Origin: Chryseobacterium indologenes
GTDB taxonomy: Bacteria > Bacteroidota > Bacteroidia > Flavobacteriales > Weeksellaceae
Assembly: GCF_001295265.1 (NCBI RefSeq)
Contig: NZ_LJOD01000007.1
Location: 124,001 to 188,000, forward strand
Length of the DNA: 64,000 nucleotides
Direction: 5' to 3'
Shown here piece after piece: positions 1-6,487 of the stretch. The position numbers and the translations under genes are program-made. The stretch's first letter is position 1. Each line of letters begins with the position of its first letter. A model generated the notes under the pieces. That model searched no databases. It was given only the letters and a program-made list of their open reading frames with translations, and was not told the origin of the DNA.

Positions 1-197
1 AGCTTCAGGAACAGCGATTGGTGGAAGCTTTCAAAAGAATAGAAAAATCAAAAATTATTTTAAAATATTCCAATACCTTTACCCCGCTCAGCTTCCCGAT
101 CAAAGTAGACAGCCTTAGGCAGACCTTATCCAGTGAAAGCCTCGATGCCAGGATCAGGAAAATGGTAGAACAGGCCGGAAAAAATATTTTGTTGTGA
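1..197 (+). CDS. C-terminal end of probable ligase-associated DEXH-box helicase (partial)
   Basis: An open frame enters from the left edge (codons in phase with base 3) and ends in TGA at 195-197, giving about 64 residues beginning LQEQRLVEAFKRIEKSK and ending EQAGKNILL. No helicase motif lies in this tail, so the name rests on context: the next gene is PdeM, and in many bacteria PdeM follows the Lhr-like helicase that works with an ATP-dependent DNA ligase in DNA repair. The tail, with its basic helix and SFPIKVDRLR segment, fits the end of such helicases but is not diagnostic. The identification is inferred. Confidence 0.55.
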   Translation, partial: LQEQRLVEAFKRIEKSKIILKYSNTFTPLSFPIKVDSLRQTLSSESLDARIRKMVEQAGKNILL

Positions 198-306
198 ATA
201 AGTCAATAGCTAATTAATTTTGCTATCAATTTTTATTATTTGAAAATCATTGACGATTGACTCATGAAGTAAAATCCACCATTGACATTTTTAATCATTT
301 ACAGTC

Positions 307-951
307 TTGAATATTGCAGTAAAAAATATCAGCATCAACACCGAAGTCTTCACATTAACCAATCAGCGTGCAGCGTTCTGGAAAAGAGAAAAAGCATTAA
401 TCCTGTCTGACCTTCATATCGGGAAAACGGCTCATTTCCGGAAAAATGGTATTGCGCTGGCCAATCATATCATGAAAAGCGATCTGGAAAGGCTGTCTGT
501 TCTCATAGAATATTTTAACCCTGAAAAATTTATTGTTGTGGGCGATCTGCTCCATGCCGGAGATAATTCTGATGTGGATGAGTTCTGCCGATGGAGAAAC
601 CGGTATCCCGGTCTTTTATTTTATCTTATTGAAGGAAACCATGACCGGATTACAGAATCTCTGGAACGAAAATTATGCCTGAATTTCAGGGCTGAATTTC
701 TACAGATTGATGACTTCGTTTTCATTCATGATTTTGATAAAACACGATCGGAATTCCAGATCACCGGTCATATTCATCCGGGAGTTGTTTTGAATTCTTC
801 TGTAAAAAGCTTCAGACTTCCCTGTTTTGTACAAACTTCCGGACAGCTTCTCCTGCCTGCGTTCAGTGAATTTACCGGACTGGATACCCAAAATATCCCG
901 AAAGGCGGAAAGTTTTTTGTGTTTACAGATTCTGAAATTCATGAAATTTAA
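307..951 (+). CDS. pdeM: Ligase-associated DNA damage response endonuclease PdeM (metallophosphoesterase)
   Basis: A 214-residue calcineurin-type metallophosphoesterase, the usual size for PdeM. Metal-binding motifs appear in order: SDLH (D35, H37), GDLLH (D80), GNHD (N111, H112), an isolated H141 and GHIHPG (H155, H157). PdeM proteins are predicted nucleases that sit with a helicase and ligase in a DNA-repair cassette, and the partial gene upstream is probably that helicase. The start is TTG at 307. An in-frame stop lies just upstream at 289 and the first ATG is far inside the domain, so TTG is the best choice. Product class is certain; the repair role is from family context. Confidence 0.85.
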   Translation: MNIAVKNISINTEVFTLTNQRAAFWKREKALILSDLHIGKTAHFRKNGIALANHIMKSDLERLSVLIEYFNPEKFIVVGDLLHAGDNSDVDEFCRWRNRYPGLLFYLIEGNHDRITESLERKLCLNFRAEFLQIDDFVFIHDFDKTRSEFQITGHIHPGVVLNSSVKSFRLPCFVQTSGQLLLPAFSEFTGLDTQNIPKGGKFFVFTDSEIHEI

Positions 952-1009
952 GATCTGTCCTATCCGCTGGAGAAAATAATAAATGATCTTCCTGGCTCCA
1001 TCTTTCCCT

Positions 1010-2227
1010 CTATTGTTTTTTACTCAGGCGGATGCTGTACCATGTGATCAGAACTGTCACCAAAAGAAATAGTGCTCCAATCCAGGGTGTACTGTCTAAC
1101 CCTAAAGAAGAGGTTACAATAAGTCCACCCGTATAAGATCCTATGGCAATCCCGATATTGAATGCCGCAATATTGATTCCTGATGCCACATCTTCAGTGC
1201 CTGAAACTTCTTTTTCTGCAATTTGTACTACCAGAAGCTGCAATCCCGGTACGGTAGCAAATGAAAGGCCTCCTAAAAGAAACAGTGTGATAATGCTTAA
1301 TACCGGACTGGCTGCTGTGAAATAAAATGCCAGTAATACCAGTCCCTGTGCGGCAAACATCCATAAAAGAGCCTTTAACGGATTTTTATTGGCTGCTTTT
1401 CCTCCGAAAAGATTTCCCATTGCAATTGCAATTCCATAGACCAGAAGAATAAAAGTTACGGTAGATTCCTTAAATCCTGTGATCTGCTGCAAAATTGGGG
1501 ATAAATACGTAAACACAACAAATGTACCTCCATATCCCATAGCAGTCATTAAAAATGCAAAGATCAGACGTCTGTTTGTGAATACTTTGGGAAGGCTTTT
1601 CAAAGAAGCAGTCTGCTCGCTTTTAAGGTTGTTCGGAACCAGCAGCATACTCGCGGCCAATCCTATGATTCCCAGAATGGAAACGCCTATAAAAGTGGCT
1701 CTCCATCCAAAATGCTGTCCGATAAAAGTTCCTAGCGGAACTCCCGTAACAATCGCCAGCGTGAGCCCTGAAAACATAATTGAAATGGCTGTTGCCCTTT
1801 TTTCTTCCGCAACCAGTGACGCGGCAATTGTAGAACCTATAGAGAAGTAAACACCGTGAGCAAATCCCGTCAGAATCCGGGCCAGTACCAGCGTAAAAAA
1901 TCCAGGAGCTACTGAAGCAAGACCGTTTCCGATCACAAATAGCAGCATAATTGAAATCAGCAGCATCTTACGCGGGACTCTCCCGGTTAAAGCTGTAAGT
2001 ATAGGAGCTCCAATGGCAACCCCTATTGCGTAAAGGCTTACCAAAAGCCCTGCCGAAGGAATGCTGATCTCCAGATCTGATGCCACCGCAGGAAGAAGCC
2101 CTACGATTACAAATTCTGTGGTTCCTATTCCGAATGCACTTATTGTGAGTGCCCATAATGCAGCAGGAAGACCTCTGCTTTTCGTGCCTTCCTGTGTCTG
2201 AATCTGTATTTCTTTCTGATTATTCAT
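1010..2227 (-). CDS. MFS drug/sugar efflux transporter, DHA1 (AraJ/YdhP-like)
   Basis: A 405-residue, twelve-helix major facilitator transporter of the cytoplasmic membrane. FGIGTTEFVIVGLLP (residues 32-46) in helix 1 and GRVPRK (82-87) between helices 2 and 3 are typical of the DHA1 arabinose-efflux/YdhP group of proton antiporters that export drugs or sugars. The substrate cannot be read from the sequence. It is divergent from a TetR-family regulator whose start lies 148 bp away, the usual layout of a repressor-controlled exporter. The shared region contains one half-site, CTAGTATATT at 2301-2310, close to an arm of the palindrome behind the tetR gene. Confidence 0.85.
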   Translation of the reverse strand: MNNQKEIQIQTQEGTKSRGLPAALWALTISAFGIGTTEFVIVGLLPAVASDLEISIPSAGLLVSLYAIGVAIGAPILTALTGRVPRKMLLISIMLLFVIGNGLASVAPGFFTLVLARILTGFAHGVYFSIGSTIAASLVAEEKRATAISIMFSGLTLAIVTGVPLGTFIGQHFGWRATFIGVSILGIIGLAASMLLVPNNLKSEQTASLKSLPKVFTNRRLIFAFLMTAMGYGGTFVVFTYLSPILQQITGFKESTVTFILLVYGIAIAMGNLFGGKAANKNPLKALLWMFAAQGLVLLAFYFTAASPVLSIITLFLLGGLSFATVPGLQLLVVQIAEKEVSGTEDVASGINIAAFNIGIAIGSYTGGLIVTSSLGLDSTPWIGALFLLVTVLITWYSIRLSKKQ

Positions 2228-2346
2228 CGTATTCAGATTTTTGTTGTTTTAATCCAACAAAGTTCCGATGAAAAAATATATTATAAAAATTATTTAAATT
2301 CTAGTATATTATCAGAATAATAATAGCAAAGGTTTTAAAAATTCCG

Positions 2347-2354
2347 TTTCTTTG
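2347..2354 (+). promoter_or_regulatory. Possible -7 box of the TetR gene
   Basis: TTTCTTTG matches the Bacteroidota -7 consensus TAnnTTTG at all but the second position and lies 21 bases before the ATG at 2376. Only the position and one imperfect box support it. Confidence 0.3.
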
Positions 2355-2375
2355 CATTAAAGACAGTGTGTCCCC

Positions 2376-2966
2376 ATGAAAAAATCAGAAGCAACCCGTT
2401 TAAATATTCTTCAGAAAGCCTTTGAACTTATTTATGTAAAAGGTTATCAGACCACAAGTATCGATGAAATTATTGCCACCACTAAAGTAACAAAGGGAGC
2501 CTTCTATTATCATTTTAAAACGAAAGATGAAATGGGGCTGGCGATCATTAATGAGCTTCTGATCAATAATTTCAAAAGCATTTTTATTGATCCTCTGCAA
2601 AATTATGATCAGCCTTTAGAAGGTATTTATAATCTGCTGCATAATGTTTTAATGGAAAATGATCTTTTAAAAGTTGCGTACGGTTGCCCGGCTTCCAATT
2701 TCACACAGGAAATGGCTCCGTGGCATACAGATTTTACCAAAGCTCTGAATAAGCTTTCTGCACAATGGGAAGATGCAATTATTTCGTGTATTGAAAACGG
2801 CAAGAAAAACAATTCTTTAAAAGCTCATATCAATGCAAAAGAAATTGCTGTTTTTGTGATGTCAGGCTATTGGGGAGTACGGAATTTAGGAAAACTGGAG
2901 AACTCAAAATCCGTATATCTTATTTATTTAAAAGGACTTAAATCTTACTTCAATGCTTTGAGATAA
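2376..2966 (+). CDS. TetR/AcrR family transcriptional regulator
   Basis: A 196-residue one-domain-plus-ligand-domain repressor. The helix-turn-helix spans about residues 5-52, with the recognition helix at VTKGAFYYHF (38-47), a typical TetR signature. The C-terminal half would bind an unknown ligand. The gene is divergent from the MFS exporter and is followed by a strong palindrome (2978-3003) that sits over the promoter of the downstream membrane genes. It probably controls those genes, and possibly the exporter and itself. The targets are inferred from position; the family assignment is secure. Confidence 0.88.
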   Translation: MKKSEATRLNILQKAFELIYVKGYQTTSIDEIIATTKVTKGAFYYHFKTKDEMGLAIINELLINNFKSIFIDPLQNYDQPLEGIYNLLHNVLMENDLLKVAYGCPASNFTQEMAPWHTDFTKALNKLSAQWEDAIISCIENGKKNNSLKAHINAKEIAVFVMSGYWGVRNLGKLENSKSVYLIYLKGLKSYFNALR

Positions 2967-2977
2967 TTTTTTTATTG

Positions 2978-3003
2978 AAAAACATACTAACTAGTATGTT
3001 TTT
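2978..3003. promoter_or_regulatory. Palindromic operator, probable TetR-family binding site
   Basis: Two perfect 12-bp arms, AAAAACATACTA and TAGTATGTTTTT, are separated by two bases. The shape (ACATACT..AGTATGT) is typical of TetR-family operators. It ends five bases before the -7 box at 3008-3015, so a bound protein would cover the -33 region and block transcription of the 3036 operon. The adjacent TetR gene is the obvious candidate ligand. There is no alternative gene use for it, and it has no T-run of a terminator for the TetR gene beyond TTTTTA. Confidence 0.7.
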
Positions 3004-3007
3004 ATTT

Positions 3008-3015
3008 TATCTTTG
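3008..3015 (+). promoter_or_regulatory. -7 promoter box for the 3036 membrane-protein operon
   Basis: TATCTTTG is a perfect TAnnTTTG box, 20 bases before the ATG at 3036, directly behind the palindrome at 2978-3003. Confidence 0.65.
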
Positions 3016-3035
3016 AAGTGTTCTAAAAATTACTC

Positions 3036-3494
3036 ATGTACCAGACGCTTACATTCCTTCATTCCCTGTTCCGGTGGATCGTTTTATTAAGCCTTATTTA
3101 CAGCATATGGATGGCCTTCAGAGGATATTTCTATCAAAAAAAGTTCAGAAAAACAGATGATTCTGTACGGCACTGGACGGCAACCATTGCTCATATTCAG
3201 CTGGTTTTGGGAATTATTCTCTATTCAAAAAGTCCAGTAATAAAATATTTCTGGAAAAATTTCAGTGAAGCTAAAGCCTCTCCGGATCTGCTTTTCTTCG
3301 GATTGATTCATATATCACTTATGCTTACTTCAGTTGTTCTGATCACCATAGGTTCTGCTCTGACTAAAAGGAAAGAAACAGACCGGGAAAAATTCAGAAC
3401 AATGCTTATCTGGTACTTTATTGCTTTAGCTCTTATTTTTATAGCCATTCCCTGGCCTTTCTCTTCTCTTGCCAACAGACCTTATTTTAGATAG
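3036..3494 (+). CDS. Four-helix membrane protein of unknown function (cytochrome b-like)
   Basis: A 152-residue integral membrane protein with four hydrophobic segments at about residues 10-32, 48-66, 84-106 and 124-142. Histidines occur in or next to helices 1, 2 and 3 (LHSLFRW, ATIAHIQL, LIHISL). Proteins of this kind are sometimes annotated as cytochrome b family, but haem binding is not shown here. It starts the operon behind the TetR operator and is followed two bases later by the DUF3817 gene, so the two probably act together in the envelope and are de-repressed together. The function is unknown. Confidence 0.7.
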   Translation: MYQTLTFLHSLFRWIVLLSLIYSIWMAFRGYFYQKKFRKTDDSVRHWTATIAHIQLVLGIILYSKSPVIKYFWKNFSEAKASPDLLFFGLIHISLMLTSVVLITIGSALTKRKETDREKFRTMLIWYFIALALIFIAIPWPFSSLANRPYFR

Positions 3495-3496
3495 TT

Positions 3497-3799
3497 ATGA
3501 TGAATTTATTCAAAACAAAAGCCGGCCGGCTCAGGATTCTGGCCATTATGGAAGGAATTTCCCTGCTCATTCTGGTATTTATTGCAGTCCCCTTGAAATA
3601 TGGGATGGAAAACCCGGGACTTGTAAAACTGATGGGTCCGGTTCATGGAACATTATTTCTCCTTTTCCTGTTCAATACACTAAGTGTAGGCGTTGAACAG
3701 CAATGGAAATTTAAAGAAACTACCTGGAAAGTAATCCTGGCTTGCTTTATTCCGTTCGGGACATTTTATATTGACCGTAAAATTTTAAGCAGACTATGA
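3497..3799 (+). CDS. DUF3817 integral membrane protein
   Basis: A 100-residue membrane protein with three predicted helices and the DUF3817 pattern: LRxLAxxEGISLLxLxFIAVPLKY near the start, GPVHGTLF in the middle and WKVxLACFIPFGTFYxDRK at the end. DUF3817 proteins are short conserved membrane proteins without a known function, sometimes fused to transporters. It begins two bases after the preceding membrane gene. Its stop overlaps the ATG of a decayed rhodanese frame (ATGA), which suggests that a third gene was once translationally coupled to it. Confidence 0.8.
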   Translation: MMNLFKTKAGRLRILAIMEGISLLILVFIAVPLKYGMENPGLVKLMGPVHGTLFLLFLFNTLSVGVEQQWKFKETTWKVILACFIPFGTFYIDRKILSRL

Positions 3800-3922
3800 A
3801 AAATATCTTCATCATCTGCGGACAGTGTAAAAGCTGAACATATTCTAAAGGAAAGAGGTTTTAAATAGGTCTATAATGGCGGGGCATGGAGTGATCTTCA
3901 GAAAACGATTTCAGGTCAATAA
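3796..3922 (+). pseudogene. Decayed rhodanese-like domain fragment
   Basis: The ATG at 3796 overlaps the DUF3817 stop and opens MKNIFIICGQCKS before a stop at 3835. A second frame starting near 3821 reads DSVKAEHILKERGFK, a TAG at 3866, then VYNGGAWSDLQKTISGQ and TAA at 3920. Joined, these match the C-terminal half of a rhodanese domain (active-site strand, then AxxILKxxGFKxVYNGGAW). One frameshift, one in-frame stop and loss of the N-terminal half make it a pseudogene. It was probably a sulfur-transfer partner in the TetR-controlled operon. The assignment is by pattern only. Confidence 0.6.
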
Positions 3923-4058
3923 TATCCAAACTCCGGATATTCCTGCCTTAATAATTCTGTTTGGTCGGGTATTTGAATATTTAATAATGAATATTACTGA
4001 GATTCATTTTCAGAGAACTATTCATTTCTATCAATACCAACCTCTAAAATATAATAAT

Positions 4059-4565
4059 ATGTCAACACAGAATTTAACCCACCTCGAAGCCATTAAAAAG
4101 ATCAAGGAACTGTCGGAAAAGGCAAGAATATGCATGTTCTGTACAGAATTGGAAACCGTACCGGTCAATTCAAGGCCTATGACCCTTCAGGAAACGGATG
4201 ACAGCGGAAATCTCTGGTTTATCAGCAGTTCCGTAAGCAACAAGAATTTCGAAATAAAAGAAGACCGGAGGGTACAGCTTTTTTTCATGAACAACAGCGA
4301 TTCCCAATATCTTTCCGTATACGGAGAAGCTTCTGTTTATAAAGATAAAGCAACGATTGAGGAAAAATGGTCTCCTATGGCAAAAGCCTGGTTTGACGGG
4401 AAAGACGATCCGGATGTAAGCATTATTCGTGTAGAACCTAAAGAAACATATTACTGGGATACCAAAGCCGGAAAGCTGGTCAGTCTCTTCAGTTTTGTGG
4501 CTTCTGCCATTACCGGCATTAAAACGAATAATTCAGACGGTGTTGAAGGCAATGCCACTGTATAA
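4059..4565 (+). CDS. Pyridoxamine 5'-phosphate oxidase-like general stress protein (COG3871 type)
   Basis: A 168-residue split-barrel flavin-binding protein like B. subtilis general stress protein 26. It shows the N-terminal helix (EAIKKIKELSEKARICMF), the strand pattern with DDSGNLWFISS and VQLFFMN, and the C-terminal ETYYWD. The frame stays open upstream to 3876, but that stretch overlaps the rhodanese remnant and reads as unconserved sequence. The ATG at 4059 gives the family's usual length and N-terminus. It probably binds FMN or FAD in the cytoplasm; its substrate is unknown. A clear terminator follows at 4569-4602. Confidence 0.85.
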   Translation: MSTQNLTHLEAIKKIKELSEKARICMFCTELETVPVNSRPMTLQETDDSGNLWFISSSVSNKNFEIKEDRRVQLFFMNNSDSQYLSVYGEASVYKDKATIEEKWSPMAKAWFDGKDDPDVSIIRVEPKETYYWDTKAGKLVSLFSFVASAITGIKTNNSDGVEGNATV

Positions 4566-4568
4566 AAG

Positions 4569-4602
4569 AAAAACAGCCCAAGAGAACTCAGGCTGTTTTT
4601 TG
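4569..4602 (+). terminator. Rho-independent terminator of the 4059 gene
   Basis: AAAAACAGCC pairs with GGCTGTTTTTT across a 12-base loop, and the second arm runs into Ts, four bases after the stop codon. Confidence 0.85.
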
Positions 4603-4613
4603 TAAAAGATCAG

Positions 4614-4657
4614 AAAATTCCCGGTGCCCACGTTTTTCAGGAGCACCGGGAATTTTT
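4614..4657 (-). terminator. Hairpin terminator between convergent genes
   Basis: AAAATTCCCGGTGC and GCACCGGGAATTTT pair across a 15-base loop. On the minus strand the second arm is AAAATTCCCGGTGC read in reverse and ends in Ts, fitting termination of the thioredoxin-like gene that stops at 4656. It can also stop plus-strand readthrough. Confidence 0.75.
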
Positions 4658-4889
4658 ATTTTTTAACATCTTCCAGAGATGCTCCGAAGTTGATATGAAG
4701 AACGTTTCCATTAGGTGTTACCAAAGCGGGAACAGACTGTATTCCTGCTTTCTCAGCCTCTTCAATTTTACCTCTGTCATTCCCCAGGTGAATGATTTCT
4801 ACATTTTCTGCACCGATAAGATTAACAATATCGTGCTCTGCACTTACGCAAACCGGGCATCCGGCATGATAAAAAACTGATTTTTTCAT
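4656..4889 (-). CDS. Small thioredoxin/glutaredoxin-fold protein with CPVC motif
   Basis: Only 77 residues, the length of a minimal glutaredoxin. It has the redox motif C11-P-V-C14 in the first turn (FYHAGCPVCV) and the cis-proline strand SVPALV near residue 54. It probably reduces disulfides or mixed thiols in the cytoplasm. It starts ten bases after the DapA-like gene and is transcribed with it, which suggests a redox or metal function linked to that enzyme, but no partner can be named. The start at ATG is unambiguous. Confidence 0.8.
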   Translation of the reverse strand: MKKSVFYHAGCPVCVSAEHDIVNLIGAENVEIIHLGNDRGKIEEAEKAGIQSVPALVTPNGNVLHINFGASLEDVKK

Positions 4890-4898
4890 AAGATTAGG

Positions 4899-5783
4899 TT
4901 AATTAACAAGAGTTTTAATAATATTTTTAAGTTCTTCCGTTTCTCCAGGAGATAAGGGCTTTAACGGATTTCTCAGATTTCCGCCTTCTTCTCCCAGAAT
5001 ATTCAGGCCGGCTTTCACCGCTCTAGGGAGACCTTTACTGACAATAAATTTCAGCAGATCGAACTGCCTGTAGAAAACCTCCCGGGCTTTTTCCATATTA
5101 CCCTCTTCCACCGCTTTATATAAATCCACATTCAACTCGGGGATTAGATTCGGTGCTGCGGTACACCAGCCCCTTGCTCCGGCAGTGAATGCAGCCAGGG
5201 CCAGCGGATTGGATCCGTTATAAAAAGCAACATCCTCTCCCAGCTCCTTTCTCAGGTAATGCATTCTCTGAATATCTCCTGAACTTTCCTTAATCATAGT
5301 TACATTAGGAATCTCCAACAGCCTTTTAAGAAGTGCCGGCGACATATCCACTCCGCTTGTAGCCGGATTATTATAGGCCATAATAGGAATAGAGATCTGG
5401 CTGGCTACTGTATCATAATGGGCGACAATTTCATCATCAGTAAGCTTCCAGTAGCTCATTGGAATAATCATTACCGCATCAGCACCTGCCTTTTCGGCAA
5501 ATTTTGCGTGATGAACTGTTTTATCTGTGGTAAGATTGGATACTCCTACAAGGGTAGGAACACGGCCTTTGGTCTGCTCTATTGTTGCTTCTGTTACCGC
5601 TTCTTTTTCCTCGTCAGACAGATAGGGCATTACTCCGGTACTTCCCAGTGGTGCTATTCCGTGACTTCCCGAAAGGATTAATCTCTCAGTCAGTTTTTTA
5701 AAGAGAGGAATATCTACTTTTTCATTTTCGTCAAAAGGGGTAATAGGATAAGCAATTACCCCTTTAAATGGGACATTTTTCAT
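4899..5783 (-). CDS. DapA/NanA superfamily aldolase (dihydrodipicolinate synthase family)
   Basis: A 294-residue class I aldolase of the normal family length. Landmarks are the GSTG substrate loop (PLGSTGVMPYLSDEE, about 46-59), the catalytic tyrosine Y137 in MAYNNP and the Schiff-base lysine K165 in MIKESSGD. The family includes lysine-pathway DapA, sialate lyase and sugar-acid aldolases that add or remove pyruvate. The surroundings (cupin, MocR regulator, thioredoxin-like protein) do not look like a lysine operon, so a catabolic 2-keto acid or amino-acid aldolase is more likely than the biosynthetic DapA. The exact substrate is unknown. Confidence 0.8.
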   Translation of the reverse strand: MKNVPFKGVIAYPITPFDENEKVDIPLFKKLTERLILSGSHGIAPLGSTGVMPYLSDEEKEAVTEATIEQTKGRVPTLVGVSNLTTDKTVHHAKFAEKAGADAVMIIPMSYWKLTDDEIVAHYDTVASQISIPIMAYNNPATSGVDMSPALLKRLLEIPNVTMIKESSGDIQRMHYLRKELGEDVAFYNGSNPLALAAFTAGARGWCTAAPNLIPELNVDLYKAVEEGNMEKAREVFYRQFDLLKFIVSKGLPRAVKAGLNILGEEGGNLRNPLKPLSPGETEELKNIIKTLVN

Positions 5784-5814
5784 TGTTTATTGATGTTAAA
5801 AGTTAAATGGTTTT

Positions 5815-5923
5815 CCATTAAGAAAGTTTAAGCTGTTAAGTGGGTTATGGCAGGGTTTTCTTTAAAAATTAAAATCAGAATGGCTTTCTTAACTAAGCTT
5901 AAACTTTCAGTATTTCTTAATGG
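5815..5923. repeat. Palindromic MITE-like element, about 109 bp
   Basis: The left arm at 5815-5834 begins CCATTAAGAAAG and ends TTTAAGCT. The right arm at 5896-5923 is its reverse complement, AGCTTAAACTTTC plus TTAATGG, interrupted by eight bases. The pairing extends inward imperfectly (GTTAAG against CTTAAC). It fills most of the gap between the cupin and DapA-like genes and encodes nothing. It looks like a small mobile palindromic element, or less likely a long hairpin that tunes the two genes. Confidence 0.55.
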
Positions 5924-5930
5924 TTTGTGA

Positions 5931-6386
5931 CTAAAGGTCTCTGCCTTCTTCTTCTCTTAAGGCAACTCCCAGATTTTGTAGATGCGGTGCATTTTCACAG
6001 GCGATATATTTTGCGGGTTCAGTATCGCTCATATTCTGATGCTTATGCCATGCCCATGAAGGAATATAAACGGCATCTCCTGCTTCCCAGTGTACTCTTT
6101 CATCTTCCACTTCTGTCCAGCCCTTTCCTTCAATTACATATAATACCGTTTCATAGGTATGTCTGTGCCGGTTGGTCTGCTGGCCGGGAAGAAGACCTCC
6201 GATGGTCATGCTTACATTTTTGCTGGGAAGATCCACAAAGAAAACGGGATGCTTTCTTTCCGTTGAAAACTGGTTGTGCTCTCCGGCATTTTCTACATTT
6301 TTATGAATCAGATGGCTTGGTTTTAAATACTTAGGTCTTGCAAAAGTTTCGTGAAAGTCTTTTGAACTGAATTGTTTCTTGTCCAT
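5931..6386 (-). CDS. Cupin-domain protein
   Basis: A 151-residue single cupin. Motif 1 is HRHTYETVLYVIEGKG with metal ligands H74, H76 and E79; motif 2 is GDAVYIPSWAWHKH with H114 and perhaps H116. The complete ligand set suggests an active metal enzyme or sensor rather than a storage protein. It is divergent from the MocR regulator at 6488 with back-to-back promoters, so it is probably that regulator's target, together with the aldolase and thioredoxin-like genes downstream. The substrate is not recognisable. Confidence 0.8.
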   Translation of the reverse strand: MDKKQFSSKDFHETFARPKYLKPSHLIHKNVENAGEHNQFSTERKHPVFFVDLPSKNVSMTIGGLLPGQQTNRHRHTYETVLYVIEGKGWTEVEDERVHWEAGDAVYIPSWAWHKHQNMSDTEPAKYIACENAPHLQNLGVALREEEGRDL

Positions 6387-6425
6387 GATTGTAAAAATTT
6401 AAATGTTCTTTGCTTTATTGCATGA

Positions 6426-6444
6426 CAAAATTATTTTATATTTG
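6426..6444. promoter_or_regulatory. Back-to-back divergent -7 boxes for cupin and MocR genes
   Basis: CAAAATTA at 6426-6433 is TAATTTTG on the minus strand, and TATATTTG at 6437-6444 is on the plus strand. Both are perfect TAnnTTTG boxes, three bases apart, facing the cupin gene and the MocR gene. A regulator bound here would affect both. Confidence 0.65.
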
Positions 6445-6464
6445 GACTGTTTAACTGATACAGT
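6445..6464. promoter_or_regulatory. Candidate MocR operator next to the divergent promoters
   Basis: GACTGTTTAA (6445-6454) and ACTGATACAGT (6454-6464) lie directly after the plus-strand -7 box. The ACTGT and ACAGT ends form an inverted repeat. The same two words recur in the promoter region of the other MocR gene (TTAAACAGTC at 22569-22578 and ACAGTATCAGT at 22592-22602), which supports a function. Confidence 0.5.
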
Positions 6465-6487
6465 TTTCACATAAACAGATAGTCCAG

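Noticed and set aside
3876..4058. N-terminal extension of the stress-protein frame
   Set aside because: It overlaps the rhodanese remnant and makes the protein longer than its family; ATG at 4059 fits.
5927..6334. 135-residue plus-strand frame opposite the cupin gene
   Set aside because: The cupin reading has conserved metal motifs; the opposite frame is rich in His/Leu/Arg/Pro shadow codons with no domain.
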